From Chrysomallon squamiferum (lineage: Eukaryota; Mollusca; Gastropoda; Neomphalida; Peltospiridae), in the NCBI GenBank assembly GCA_012295275.1, contig CM022677.1:2221948-2285947 (forward strand): a stretch of 64,000 bases of DNA, written 5' to 3'. The translations under genes and the position numbers were made by a program. Below are positions 22,828 to 34,779 of this stretch, one piece after another. The notes below the pieces were generated by a model. The model saw only the letters and a list, made by a program, of their open reading frames with translations. It ran no database searches and was not told the DNA's origin. Within the stretch, counting starts at the first letter, position 1. Each line of letters starts with the position of its first letter.

Positions 22828-24006
22828 GTAAGCTGTAGTTTTTATTTATATTTACATTTATATTTACATTTGCATTTACATTTATATTTTATTGACATTT
22901 TTTGTTTGTTTATTAAATACATAAATTAAATTTAAAAAAATAAGAAATTGAAAACCTCTTTTACTTTGTTAAAGTTTATTTATTTGGTTCAGATAGTTTT
23001 TTGGAAAGTATCACTGTATGATCAATTGTATTTCAGTTCAGAGGTCAATGACAATCTGTATTTAAAAGCTTTGATTGTTCTACTTTGAATATTAAATGAT
23101 TGATGCATTTGAATGTAGAGAGAGAGAGAGAGAGAGAAAACAAAAGGGTGCATATTTTTGTATAATTTCTAATATAATGTAATGAGACCTCAGTCTTTAC
23201 ATTCAGCATATTAGTGAGGTTTAGCATAGATGTAATCTGCTCACATATCTGATTGCATACTGACTTAGTATGAGTCATGTCCATAACTCACTTTCAGTTT
23301 AGCTTCCATGTAAAGAGCAAAGCTTGTATTGTGTCAGATAAAGGAAGGGAAGTAACTGCAGCTCTAGAACTTATAAACACTTTATTTGGATATATAATAT
23401 ATGCACATTTGGTTAAAACATGTTCAGTATTTATGTTGCCTAGTTAACAAACATTAAAGAAAATCATAAAAACAAGACTCATCCTTTATAATGTTTCAAA
23501 ACATTGCTGTACGTAAACACATACATATAGGCTTGTCCCATATCAAGAAAATCAGTATGTGAAATTTACGTCTGTGCTAAACCTCTCTATTGAACATGTA
23601 ATTTTAAAACTTTCAGTTGAATTACAACTTTTAACACAACCAGTGAACTTCCATCAGACACTGAGGTCACAGTTGTTTTCTGGTTAAATAAAGTTTGTAC
23701 TGCTGCCATTGCAAAAGAGAACAATTCTGAGCTGGTGAATTTGAGTTTGTTTTCTTACATATTTCTCATTATTCTGAAACTAATGAAGTTTAATTTAATT
23801 TAATATATGAAGATGCAGTTTGTATATAACTTATCAGTAAGTGATCATGCAAACACATATACATGCACTTACACACATATTACACACATACATATTTGTG
23901 TAAATGTGATTATTTTGTTGTAAATGTTTATTTCTATATTATAAAACAAAAGAAGCAACTTCATATTTCATCAGTATTTTAAAATGTTTAACTTTCCTGT
24001 TACCAG

Positions 24007-24135
24007 ACTGGAACTGCCAGCCCTTCACACAGTGTCACTGTTCCTGTGATGACAGACATACTAAAAGATGTAGAGACGGATGTACAGTTCCTATTGTCTG
24101 AAGTTTCTATTGTCTGCAGTCTCTCAGTTTTCATG
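24007..24135 (+). other. exon-like block 5, unit 1
   Basis: Begins after TTACCAG; the 3' end (TTTTCATG/GTTTGT) is a weak donor. Composition is less AT-rich than the flanks. Same block in unit 2 at about 31812-31940. No protein recognised on either strand. Confidence 0.25.
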
Positions 24136-24421
24136 GTTTGTTTTAGAACAGTTTTTGCAAATAAAATAATAAATGAGATGGTAATTTTAAAATTTAGCAT
24201 ATATTAAATTGCTGAAAGTTAATATCTGATTAAGAGAGGCATTGTCTGAGGGTCTTTTTTTTTAAATTTCATAATCGACAAATTTTATTTTAGTATTAGA
24301 TCTGTTTTTTAAACATTTTTTGAATATGATCTAAATTGAAAATCTCTCTCTCTCTCTCTCTCTCTTCTATAAATTTTAGATTTAAATACTAAACCTTTAT
24401 TATTATTTATTTATTTTTCAG

Positions 24422-25130
24422 ATACATGTTAGGAAGATGGGTTAGGATTAGTTAATTCTTTTATGTAATCTATGCCTCATCTCAAAACATTCTGTGATCA
24501 GCATCTTACCAAAACTTTGTCAGCCTTCACTCACAGAGGATCTCTGTAAACACGAGATGTACAAGAAAACCTGTCAGCCTTTCTCACAGAGCTGATCTTC
24601 TGTAAACACGAGATAGCTTACAAGAAAACCTGTCAGCCTTTCTCACAGAGCTGATCTTCTGTAAACATGAGATAGCATACAAGAAAACCTGTCAGCCTTT
24701 CTCACAGAGCTGATCTTCTGTAAACACGAGATAGCGTACAAGAAAACCTGTCAGCCTTTCTCACAGAGCTGATCTTCTGTAAACATGTGATAGCATACAA
24801 GAAACCCTGTCAGCCTTTCTCACAGAGCTGATCTCCTGTAAACACGAGATAGTGTACAAGAAAACCTGTCAGACTTTCTCACAGAGCTGATCTTCTGTAA
24901 ACACAAGATAGCCTACAAGAAAACCTGTCAGCCTTTCTCACAGAGCTGATCTTCTGTAAACACAAGATAGCCTACAAGAAACCCTGTCAGCCTTTCTCAC
25001 AGAGCTGATCTGTAAACACGAGATAGCGTACAAGAAAACCTGTCAGCCTTTCTCACAGAGCTGATCTTCTCGATTCAAATGATAAAACTGACAGAGACAG
25101 GACAGCTTCTGAATGGGCAGGAAGCAGAAA
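24422..25130 (+). other. exon-like block 6 containing a minisatellite, unit 1
   Basis: TTATTTTTCAG acceptor at 24421 and GAAAGTAAGT donor at 25131 bracket about 709 bases, most of which is the 59-bp array. Stops occur in all frames of the repeat unit, so it cannot encode a long repeat protein. Unit 2 equivalent is 32242-33022. Confidence 0.4.
24517..25070. repeat. 59-bp minisatellite, about 9 copies (unit 1)
   Basis: Units share CAAGAAAACCTGTCAGCC, TTTCTCACAGAGCTGATC and TTCTGTAAACACGAGATAG. The first and next-to-last units are truncated. Unit 2 has about 10-11 copies at 32334-32962, with several units reading CAGACT for CAGCCT. Confidence 0.93.
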
Positions 25131-25432
25131 GTAAGTTTTGTCAGAGTTTTTAATTATGATTCAGAATTTTTGTTAAACAAAATTGACTTTCCAAGTAATT
25201 GTATTATATCTTTTATTATTTCAGTTTATGAAATAGTTTATTGTACTGGAAAATTAGGATTTGTAAAACTCAGTTTTAGTGTGTATACTTATGTAAATAC
25301 TTTTTTTTATTTAAAATGGATGATTTCGGGTTTTAAAAGATCCTTGTATAATAGTCAGATACTAACAAAGAAAGTTAATATTAAAGGAATATTTAAGTGA
25401 GTGCATTTCAGTTAAATTTTACAAATCTTACA

Positions 25433-26447
25433 GAATCAGTTTTGTCTCAGATCATCAGCAGAAAAATTCAAATATGTGTACAAATTAAATGAACTGTCAC
25501 ACTTGTTGAGAATATAATAAATTATGTAATATTTGTATCATGTTATTTTTTTGTTTCTATTTACAATTATGTAGCTTTGCTATACATTTTGTCACCCATA
25601 TCAAGACACTTTGTAATAAAAGTGAATAAATACTGTTTGTATTATTTTTTTTCAAATACCTTGAACCTCAAAGGCCATTTGTGCAAATCATGGTTAAGTA
25701 AACCTAGATTTAACTTAATTCCACTTTTTTTTAAATTCATTATTATATTTAAAAAAAAAACAAAAAAGGAAAAGAAAATAATAATAATAATAAAATATCT
25801 TATTCAGTGTATTCAATATTTTATTTAAATACAGCATCTATCACATTTAAGCAACATCCTTCTTATGATAAATAAATAATAATAATAATAAATAAATTGG
25901 AGAAAAAGGAACCATTCTGTAATAAAATTTGATATCCATTTTGTGATATGTAGTAATATATTAAGGTTAGCAACATACATGGTATTTGATATACTGGAGT
26001 AGAGTTTAGATGATCTGATGAACTTGGTTTCCATGATCAAACCTCCTCAGTGGACCTGATTACTGATGTAACACAACAAAGTAAAGGTCTCTGAAACACC
26101 AACCCCCTCAAAATTGTGCACCCAGTAATTTAGAATTTATGTCATGTCACCGAACTGTAATCAGACATGGTGTGAAGTTTCACTGTGTGAACCAAACAAC
26201 AAGTGAGGTAACTCATAACTCAGAATTGGTCTATTTGCACATGAATAATGCATGCCTTAATATATTAATTCAGAATGGTCTACTTTGATTATAAAAAGAT
26301 AACAAAATAAAGCAGAAATTTTTCAAACCATGTATTTCGACATAATTTCACATGAATATATATTTAAATAGTTGAAATACAGAATTTATATTTAATAAAT
26401 GGAATATAAACTTATTTCTGTAAAGTTATCATTTTAACTTTATTTAT
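25433..26447. other. unique spacer between the 6.6-kb units
   Basis: No supported gene. A/T tracts lie near 25750-25860. A donor-like GTGAG/GTAACT near 26206 has no open frame worth reporting. Confidence 0.5.
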
Positions 26448-26647
26448 NNNNNNNNNNNNNNNNNNNNNNNNNNNNNNNNNNNNNNNNNNNNNNNNNNNNN
26501 NNNNNNNNNNNNNNNNNNNNNNNNNNNNNNNNNNNNNNNNNNNNNNNNNNNNNNNNNNNNNNNNNNNNNNNNNNNNNNNNNNNNNNNNNNNNNNNNNNNN
26601 NNNNNNNNNNNNNNNNNNNNNNNNNNNNNNNNNNNNNNNNNNNNNNN
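26448..26647. other. assembly gap (200 N)
   Basis: Exactly 200 N, placed directly at the left end of the second 6.6-kb unit. Exons 2 to 5 of the second MARS1-like copy would fall inside or beyond it. Confidence 0.99.
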
Positions 26648-26962
26648 AATAACAGAGTTCTGATATAAAGGCTGTATATAAATAAGAATAAAAATGAATA
26701 ATTAATAATATCTCTGTACTTTTTTAATATTACTGGTTATCATGATTCATATATGTAGAATGATTACATTTACAGTGAATCATTAATGTCATGTTAAAAG
26801 TTTTTTAAATATTAATATTTCTTAAGTATAAAACTAAATTTATGAATAGAAATTGTACAAAGAGAAATTCCTCTATGAAAGTTCTTCACTGGCAATTAAA
26901 GGATGTTTTATATGCAACATGAGAAATCATGAATGAACATAGCATATAATAATAATTATTCA

Positions 26963-27004
<42 letters not shown>

Positions 27005-27016
27005 ATGATGATGATG

Positions 27017-27052
<36 letters not shown>

Positions 27053-27290
27053 GATGAACAAGAAGATGAAAGAAAACAACATTAATAATAAGCTGAATAA
27101 AAAATGTTGTGATTTTTTTTCTCCATTAAGTTCATAACACTGACCTGAATCCTACAACAATTTAGTTTATAATAATAAATACTGTGAAAATAACAACAAC
27201 AACAGTAAACTGAATGAAAATTCCTCATTCTTTGATTTTAACACTCATACAAGAATATTATTGGATCTTCACAAATTTTTAAACATTTAC

Positions 27291-27406
27291 CTTTAATGAG
27301 TTACGTCCTTGATTAACAGTGACAAATTTAACTGCTTCAGTTACAGGTGTTTGTGTAAGAACAGAACATCCCCAAGTCATCACTGCAGGAAACAGTTTTA
27401 TATCCT
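27291..27406 (-). pseudogene. MARS1-like: MARS1-like initiator exon (copy 2), start codon lost
   Basis: Homologous to 19457-19572. The ATG has become ATA (27401-27399), the donor is GTAAAT instead of GTAAGT, and residues near the end differ (VTEAVKFVTVNQGRNSLK). No further exons are visible because of the N gap to the left. Confidence 0.7.
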
Positions 27407-27817
27407 CTGTAAAGGAAAATAAATTTAAAATTAATTAAATATTTAAATACATAGTGTGTCATAACATATTTTAATCATTATACAAACATAATGGGACAAA
27501 CAAATCAAAATAAAACAATTCAGATGATATCTGTAACATAATAAGAGAAAATATTAATATATACTTAAAAAGAAAATAAAAAAATAAAAAAAAAATAGAA
27601 AAACATAAAAAGAAAATGTTATATGTAGATGATAAAAAAATAAAACAAAAGAACTGTAACTGATTAAGAGAAAAACTACAAATGTTAATGGTAAGCAAAA
27701 AAATAAAAAGATAAATAAATAAATTTATAAATAAATACATAAGATTAAAGCAGATCCATTAACATGGTATCAGTCTGTTAATTAATATTGATACAACATT
27801 CAATTAATTATTTTCAT

Positions 27818-27850
<33 letters not shown>

Positions 27851-28084
27851 CTGTGTGTGTGTTATTTCAAATGTGGAAGAACTGATTTCAGTTCAGACAC
27901 TGAGACAGTGATATAAAACATCATTATGTTTGCATGTTATCTCAAAACCTATAATAATACCACAAATAGGATTGTTTTTAAAAATAACATTCAATAGCAT
28001 ACTTGCAGGTACATATATTAGTGTGTATGTTATGCATATGATATATAATTATATTTACATAATTCTGTGTATGTGAGTTAACTA

Positions 28085-28363
28085 ACCCTGCAGGTTTAAA
28101 GTGATGATCACTGGAATGCCGAAAGAAATATAAATCAGATTAAATAAACACTTAAATAAACAGAGACATTTTTTAAATACATGTGTTTATACACACAAGT
28201 AATGGCTGCGTATACTGACATACATTATCACTGAAGTCTGCTGTATTTGTCACAGTAGTATGAATCAGGATGTATACGGTTGTAATGACCTCAGCTGACA
28301 TTATAACTCCGCCCCCAAAAGGGATGTAACTCTATCACTGCTCGGTTACACAAGCTTAAAACA
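28085..28363. promoter_or_regulatory. putative bidirectional promoter (unit 2)
   Basis: Copy of 20250-20541, including CCGCCCCC and the leader to ATGGCGGAC. Confidence 0.45.
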
Positions 28364-28630
28364 ATGGCGGACGAATCGCTTACACAATCTGCCGGTGAAT
28401 TTCTCTCTGGATTATTTAAGAGATACCACTATATCTTTGAAAAGCTGTCAGTGAGGATTCAGGTAGTTTAGTGAAGATTACATTGTTAACATGCTTTGGA
28501 ATGATGACGGCACCAGTTTTACGTCAGTTAAATCGGACCGGTCGTTGAAGAAAAGCGAAAAACCTCATGAGATCCACGTGGATAAGAGCCCGACGGTGAT
28601 ATCTTGTGTTCATTGTTTTTGTCTGGCAAG
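28364..28630 (+). other. conserved first exon-like block, unit 2
   Basis: Same two start frames as 20542-20808. Changes: one silent A-to-G in the first frame, Leu to Trp at residue 3 of the second, and Gly to Arg at its last codon (CFCLAR). The donor improves to AAG/GTAAGT. This unit leads into the block series ending in the CKK exons at 36-37 kb. Confidence 0.45.
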
Positions 28631-29070
28631 GTAAGTAAGAACATAATTAATGATTTTATTTACATTTGGGAGTTTTCAAACGTGGATGCAGACATTTCAA
28701 AGTAAGTAGCTGGCAAGCCTTTACAACCAAAATGTTTGATGATTTACGGACTGTTAGTCAACTATTCCATAAACTTGATAAAGGATTATAAAACTTCAAG
28801 TCTGAATTATTCATTGATTACGTCTGGAATAATTAAAAATAAAATAAAATAAAATAAATGCCAGCAAGGTAGAAATGGTTTACTGTATTACTTGTAAATA
28901 TTTAATTGTTTAAATCAAGTAATAAATTATATTATAAGATACTTAGATAGTGATTTAAATTTCTTCTGTTTCCCTTCCTTTTTTCATTTACTAATTGTCA
29001 TATTGTCTTTGTCTTTGTTTTAGTTTGCTTCTTCTTATTACTACTGCAACTTTTTATTATTAATTTGTTA

Positions 29071-29112
<42 letters not shown>

Positions 29113-29198
29113 CATTGTTTTAATCTTTATGATTATTTTTCATATTCTTCTTCAAGTCATTACTCATATTTATTTATTTTTCACGTTGTTCAGGCCAG

Positions 29199-29284
29199 AT
29201 TTCATCATTGGCAGAGATCTGCAGAAAGTATATGGAGAAAATGTTCCAAATTAATTTAAAGAACCATTTTATGAAAAATCAGAT
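29199..29284 (+). other. exon-like block 2, unit 2, with a stop
   Basis: Homologous to 21386-21471. The DFI.GRDLQKVYGENVPN frame is cut by TAA where unit 1 has GAA. Splice signals are intact. Confidence 0.4.
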
Positions 29285-30271
29285 GTGAGTGAAATATTTT
29301 ATAATTTTTTTATCTTTCAAGATTTATGTTCTAATTATTAAAGTTATTATATGCTCTGTTGTTTTGTTTTAATTATCTCTAATGTCTTACTTTTTATAAA
29401 CCTTAGAATTATTTCATCAGAAATAGAAAAATTAAATGATCTGAAAATTGTCAATTAAGAGATTTGTGTTTCCTCTCATGACACTTTTTTCTATGGTACA
29501 GTTCAGCTAGTCATTAATGGAATAAAATTAAAAATATATTATTGCATGATTCTTTGAAAACAAATTATCTCATTTCTTCATAACACATATTTAAGACAAA
29601 AGGAAAAATACAATGCTATATTTATATGTTGTTAAATAAAACATTAATTCCTTGTTTTTCTCATTAACATGTAACATTATACTTATTTAATCAATAATAG
29701 ATGAAAATCTGTATAGTTAATTATTATTTTTGTTGAATATCACTATTTTTACTATTATTACTATTATTACAACTAGTACTACTACTATTACTACTACTAT
29801 TGTTGTTGTTATGGTTATTATTTTTTTTATTTTTTCATCATCATGATTATTATTGATATTATTGCTATTATGATGATGATGATGTTATGTTGCTGTGTTG
29901 CAGGGTAATCTCTAATTGACAGTCTGGTGTCAAGTGATGTGTAGTCTGTGTTAGAATGTTTTCAGAAACCTCCCAGCAGTGACACGGTATGTAACTATGT
30001 TAGTTTGTATGTATGTGTGTGTGAGAGATATATATATTGTTTGTATGTTTGTGTGTGTGAGAGAGAGAGAAAGAGAGATAGAGGTAATGTGTATATATGT
30101 GTGAGAGAGAGAGAGAGATATTGTGTCTGTGTGTGTATCTCTGTCTTGGTCAATTTCATACATAAATAAAAATCACTGAAATATCAACAAATGGAGATTG
30201 ATAAAAATATCATGCTGTTATTAAAATTACTAAACTTTATATTTACTATTGGTGTTAAATATTTTTTGTAG

Positions 30272-30381
30272 GTCACTGAAGTGTTATTCAGGTGCTGTCT
30301 AGAAAGGGAATTTACATCATGGAGAAGGATGAATCAGCTGTTACAGAAACCATTCTCATGTAGTCTGCACCATTCTCAGTT
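30272..30381 (+). other. exon-like block 3, unit 2
   Basis: Homologous to 22429-22538, open, splice signals intact. Confidence 0.45.
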
Positions 30382-30584
30382 GTGAGTTTATTTTATTTTT
30401 GTGTCTTAGAGAGTAAAATAAATTTTGTAACAGTTCTTTATTCATTATAAAACAGTATAATGATAATCAGTGAGTGATCTGTCATTGTTTTGTAAATTAT
30501 TTTTATTATTATCATTATAAAGATTATTTATAGCTGTTTATTTATTATCTGTGTTATTATTTTATTCATTGTCATTTTTTTCAG

Positions 30585-30670
30585 AATGCACATATTCCTC
30601 TAATTGATGTGCTGATGATGACTTAAACCAGTGAAGTTGTTTCAGCAGAACATGCTGTCCAAGCCATCAG
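30585..30670 (+). other. exon-like block 4, unit 2 (non-coding)
   Basis: Homologous to 22742-22827; stops in all frames. Confidence 0.4.
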
Positions 30671-32145
30671 GTAAGCTGTAGTTTTTATTTATATTTACAT
30701 TTACATTTACATTTATATTTTATTGACATTTTTTGTTTGTTTATTAAATACATAAATTAAATTTAAAAAAATAAGAAATTGAGAACCTCTTTTACTCTGT
30801 TAAAGTTTATTTATTTAGTTCAGATAGTTTTTTGGAAAGTATCACTGTATGATCAATTGTATTTCAGTTCAGAGGTATTTAAAAGCTTTGATTGTTCTAT
30901 TTTATATTAAATGATTGATGCATTTGAATGTATGAGAGAGAGAGAGAGAAAAAGGGTGCATATTTTTGTATAATTTCTAATATAATGTAATGAGACCTCA
31001 GTCTTTACATTCAGCATATTAGTGAGGTTTAGCATAGATGTAATCTGCTCACATATCTGATTGCATACAGACTTAGTATGAGTCATGTCCATAACTCACT
31101 TTCAGTTTAGCTTCCATGTAAAGAGCAAAGCTTGTATTGTGTCAGGTAAAGGAAGGGAAGTAACTGGAACTCTAGAACTTATAAACACTTTATTTGGATA
31201 TATAATATATGCACATTTGGTTAAAGCATGTTCAGTATTTTTGTTGCCTAGTTAACAAACATTAAAGAAAATCATAAAAACAAGACTCACCTTTATAATG
31301 TTTCAAAACATTGTTATACACAAACACATACATATAGGCTTGTCCCATATCAAGAAAATCAGTATGTGAAAGTTAAGTCTGTGCTAAACCTCTCTATTGA
31401 ACATGTAATTTTAAAACTTTCAGTTGAATTACAACTTTTAACACAACCAGTGAACTTCCATCAGACACTGAGGTCACAGTTGTTTTCTGGTTAAATAAAG
31501 TTTGTACTGCTGCCATTGCAAAAGAGAACAATTCTGAGCTGGTGAATTTGAGTTTGTTTTCTTACATATTTCTCATTATTCTGAAACTAATGAAGTTTAA
31601 TTTAATTTAATATATGAAGTTGCAGTTTGTAGATAACTTATCAGTAAGTGATCATGCAAACACATATACATGCACTTACACACATATTACACACATACAT
31701 ATTTGTGTAAATGTGATTATTTTGTTGTAAATGTTTATTTCTATATTATAAAACAAAAGAAGCAACTTCATATTTCATCAGTATTTTAAAATGTTTAACT
31801 TTCTTTTTACCAGACTGGAACTGCCAGCCCTTCACACAGTGTCACTGTTCCTGTGATGACAGACATACTAAAAGATGTAGAGACGGATGTACAGTTCCTA
31901 TTGTCTGAAGTTTCTATTGTCTGCAGTCTCTCAGTTTTCATGGTTTGTTTTAGAACAGTTTTTGCAAATAAAATAATAAATGAGATGGTAATTTTAAAAT
32001 TTAGCATATATTAAATTGCTGAAAGTTAATATCTGATTAAGAGAGGCATTGTCTAAGGGTCTTTTTTTTAAATTTCATAATCGACAAATTCGTATTTTAG
32101 TATTAGATCTGTTTTTTCTTTTGCTTTTGAATATGATCTAAATTG

Positions 32146-32149
<4 letters not shown>

Positions 32150-32193
<44 letters not shown>
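32150..32193. repeat. (TC)n microsatellite
   Basis: About twice as long as the matching run at 24343-24364 in unit 1. Confidence 0.92.
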
Positions 32194-32197
<4 letters not shown>

Positions 32198-32241
32198 TAT
32201 TAAATACTAATTGCTTTATTTATTATTTATTTATTTTTCAG

Positions 32242-33022
32242 ATACATGTTAGGAAGATGGGTTAGGATTAGTTAATTCTTTATGTAATCTATGCCTCATC
32301 AAAACATTCTGTGATCAGCATCTTACCATCAATTTTGTGATAGCATACAAGAAAACCTGTCAGCCTTTCTCACAGAGCTGATCTTCTGTAAACACGAGAT
32401 AGCGTACAAGAAAACCTGTCAGCCTTTCTCACAGAGCTGATCTTCTGTAAACACGAGATAGCATACAAGAAAACCTGTCAGCCTTTCTCACAGAGCTGAT
32501 CTTCTGTAAACATGAGATAGCATACAAGAAAACCTGTCAGCCTTTCTCACAGAGCTGAAACACTGTACAAGAAAACCTGTCAGACTTTCTCACAGAGCTG
32601 ATCTCCTGTAAACACGAGATAGCGTACAAGAAAACCTGTCAGCCTTTCTCACAGAGCTGATCTTCTGTAAATATGAGATAGCGTACAAGAAAACCTGTCA
32701 GACTTTCTCACAGAGCTGATCTTCTGTAAACACGAGATAGCGTACAAGAAAACCTGTCAGACTTTCTCACAGAGCTGATCTTCTGTAGACACGAGATATT
32801 ATACAAGAAAACCTGTCAGACTTTCTCACAGAGCTGATCTCCTGTAAACATGAGATAGCGTACAAGAAAACCTGTCAGACTTTCTCACAGAGCTGATCTT
32901 CTGTACACACAAGATAGTGTACACAAAAAACCTGTCAGCCTTTCTCACAGAGCTGATCTTCTCGATTCAAATGATAAAACTGACAGAGACAGGACAGCTT
33001 CTGAATGGGCAGGAAGCAGAAA
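32242..33022 (+). other. exon-like block 6 containing a minisatellite, unit 2
   Basis: Homologous to 24422-25130, with the same acceptor and donor and a longer 59-bp array. Confidence 0.4.
32334..32962. repeat. 59-bp minisatellite, about 10-11 copies (unit 2)
   Basis: Same unit as 24517-25070. One unit near 32550 is shortened. Most right-hand units carry the CAGACT variant, so that variant has spread within this copy. Confidence 0.93.
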
Positions 33023-33368
33023 GTAAGTTTTGTGAGAGTTTTTAATTATGATTCAGAATTTTTGTTAAACAAAATTGACTTTCCAAGTAATTGTATTATA
33101 TCTTTTATTATTTCAGTTTATGAAATAGTTTATTGTACTGGAAAATTAGGATTTGTAAAATTCAGTTTTAGTGTGTATACTTATGTAAATACTTTTTTTT
33201 ATTTAAAATGGATGATTTCAGGTTTTAAAAGATCCTTGTATAATAGATACTAACAAAGAAAGTTAATATTAAAGGAATATTTAAGTGAGTGCATCTCAGT
33301 TAAATTTTACAAATCTTACATCAGACAGTTTATATTGCAAGGTTTATTATTATTTTTACTAATTTCAG

Positions 33369-33502
33369 CTTCTCACAGTGGTAATGGGAGGTCAGATGTC
33401 ACAAAACACCAAGTAACCATTAGCAACACAACAAAACAGCTTTCACAAAACTGAGTGAAGATTCATGAGTACTCCAGAACTAAACAAATCAAACTCTACT
33501 CT
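33369..33502 (+). other. exon-like block 7
   Basis: TAATTTCAG acceptor and CTGTAAGTAT donor border 134 bases. One frame reads SHSGNGRSDVTKHQVTIS, NTTKQLSQN, a TGA, then VKIHEYSRTKQIKLYS. A single internal stop in an otherwise open block suggests a former coding exon. Ser/Thr/Gln richness fits a disordered linker such as that before a CAMSAP C-terminal domain, but this is inference. Confidence 0.35.
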
Positions 33503-33545
33503 GTAAGTATTCACTTTATTCACTTTGTTAAGTTTGTAGCAATGG

Positions 33546-33640
33546 ATAGACTGGCTCAGTGGTTAGAGTTTGTTGGGTTCTAGTGTCAGTCCTACATGGA
33601 GGACTAATAAAGTTATTTACCAATCTAGCCACTGATCTGT
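33546..33640 (+). repeat. tRNA-derived SINE-like fragment
   Basis: TGGCTCAGTGGTTAGAG at 33552 is a close match to an RNA polymerase III A box as found in tRNA-derived SINEs. GGGTTCTAGTGTC about 20 bases on is a degraded B box. No poly-A tail or flanking repeats seen. Confidence 0.45.
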
Positions 33641-33986
33641 GACTGATATTGCTAACATCAAGTTATATGTTTTGTTTTCTGTGGAAAGAGTTATATTAAA
33701 AACAGATTTTTAGTTTCTTGTTTAAAATGGGTATCAGTTCTTTTTCATTAGCTGTTTTGTTGTTTATCTTTTAAAATGGAAAGGACTAGTAAAAACAAGA
33801 TGTTTATGTTCTTAAATAAAATATTTCTTCTTTATTTCATATTTGGTATATTTTAGCAAACATTTATATTTATCAATAATCAGGTTATAATATTATATTT
33901 TTCAAAGATGCTGATTTGTTTTTTGATTCATAATTTACATTTATATTTTGTTAAACCTCTTTATGTTTGTTTTTTTACTTTCTCAG

Positions 33987-34085
33987 ACTCACAGCACAAA
34001 ACAGACAAGTGTTGTTACCTAAAGTTCAGAATGGGACACACACAGACAGACAGCAGAACAGACAGAGAAGTTTCTAAACAAACAG
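33987..34085 (+). other. exon-like block 8
   Basis: TTACTTTCTCAG acceptor, 99 bases, AACAG/GTATGA donor. One frame is open (SQHKTDKCCYLKFRMG, then HTQTDSRTDREVSKQT). Its end phase does not match the frame of the CKK exon at 36250, so the two could not be joined into one reading frame without an exon I have not found. Confidence 0.35.
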
Positions 34086-34210
34086 GTATGAAAAAAACAC
34101 ACATTAATTCAGTTGTTTAACTATCAATTTACATTCTTCTCAGTTTTTGTGTTGCGTGTATTCTCAATACAGAGTAAGAAAAGCAGATTAGTACAAGGAA
34201 AGTCTGCAGT

Positions 34211-34779
34211 AATAAGTAAAGTAATTGTAGTGTACAAATATACTGATAACTTAGAATACAATAATAAGTAAAGTAATTGTAGTATACAAATATACTGATA
34301 ACTTAGAATACAATAATAAGTAAAGTAATTGTAGTATACAAATATACTGATAACTTAGAATACAATAATAAGTAAAGTAATTGTAGTATACAAATATACT
34401 GATAACTTAGAATACAGTAATAAGTAAAGTAATTGTAGTGTACAAATATACTGATAACTTAGAATACAGTAATAAGTAAAGTAATTGTAGTGTACAAATA
34501 TACTGATAACTTAGAATACAGTAATAAGTAAAGTAATTGTAGTATACAAATATACTGATAACTTAGAATACAGTAATAAGTAAAGTAATTGTAGTGTACA
34601 AATATACTGATAACTTAGAATACAATAATAAGTAAAGTAATTGTAGTGTACAAATATACTGATAACTTAGAATACAGTAATAAGTAAAGTAATTGTAGTG
34701 TACAAATATACTGATAACTTAGAATACAATAATAAGTAAAGTAATTGTAGTATACAAATATACTGATAACTTAGAATAC
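34211..34779. repeat. 52-bp minisatellite, 11 copies
   Basis: Starts at 34211, 34263, 34315, 34367 and so on in exact 52-base steps. Units share AATAAGTAAAGTAATTGTAG and ATACTGATAACTTAGAATAC and differ only at one or two positions (GTGTAC or GTATAC; ACAAT or ACAGT). Near-perfect uniformity indicates recent expansion. Confidence 0.95.

Larger units (their letters stand above)
18818..25432. repeat. 6.6-kb duplication unit 1
   Basis: Near-identical, same orientation, to 26648-33320 (offset 7830 at the left end, 7892 at the right). The right boundary is sharp: both copies read ACAAATCTTACA, then diverge at 25433 and 33321. The left boundary in unit 2 is hidden by the N gap. Introns are as similar as exons, so the duplication is recent. 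Confidence 0.95.
26648..33320. repeat. 6.6-kb duplication unit 2
   Basis: Second copy of 18818-25432. Differences seen by eye: longer TA run at 26969, loss of the 83-bp tandem duplication present at 19688-19853, altered GA and CT runs, and a different count of the 59-bp repeat. Unlike unit 1, its plus-strand exon series continues to the right. Confidence 0.95.

Noticed and set aside
23045-23284. Minus-strand frame at 23045-23284, also at 30907-31092
   Set aside because: Runs through a GA microsatellite, has different ends in the two units, and lacks splice signals.
24000-24200. Identical 66-codon minus-strand frame in both 6.6-kb units (also 31807-32007)
   Set aside because: Identity reflects the recent duplication, not selection. 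Composition is intron-like at its start, and the plus-strand acceptor explains the block better.
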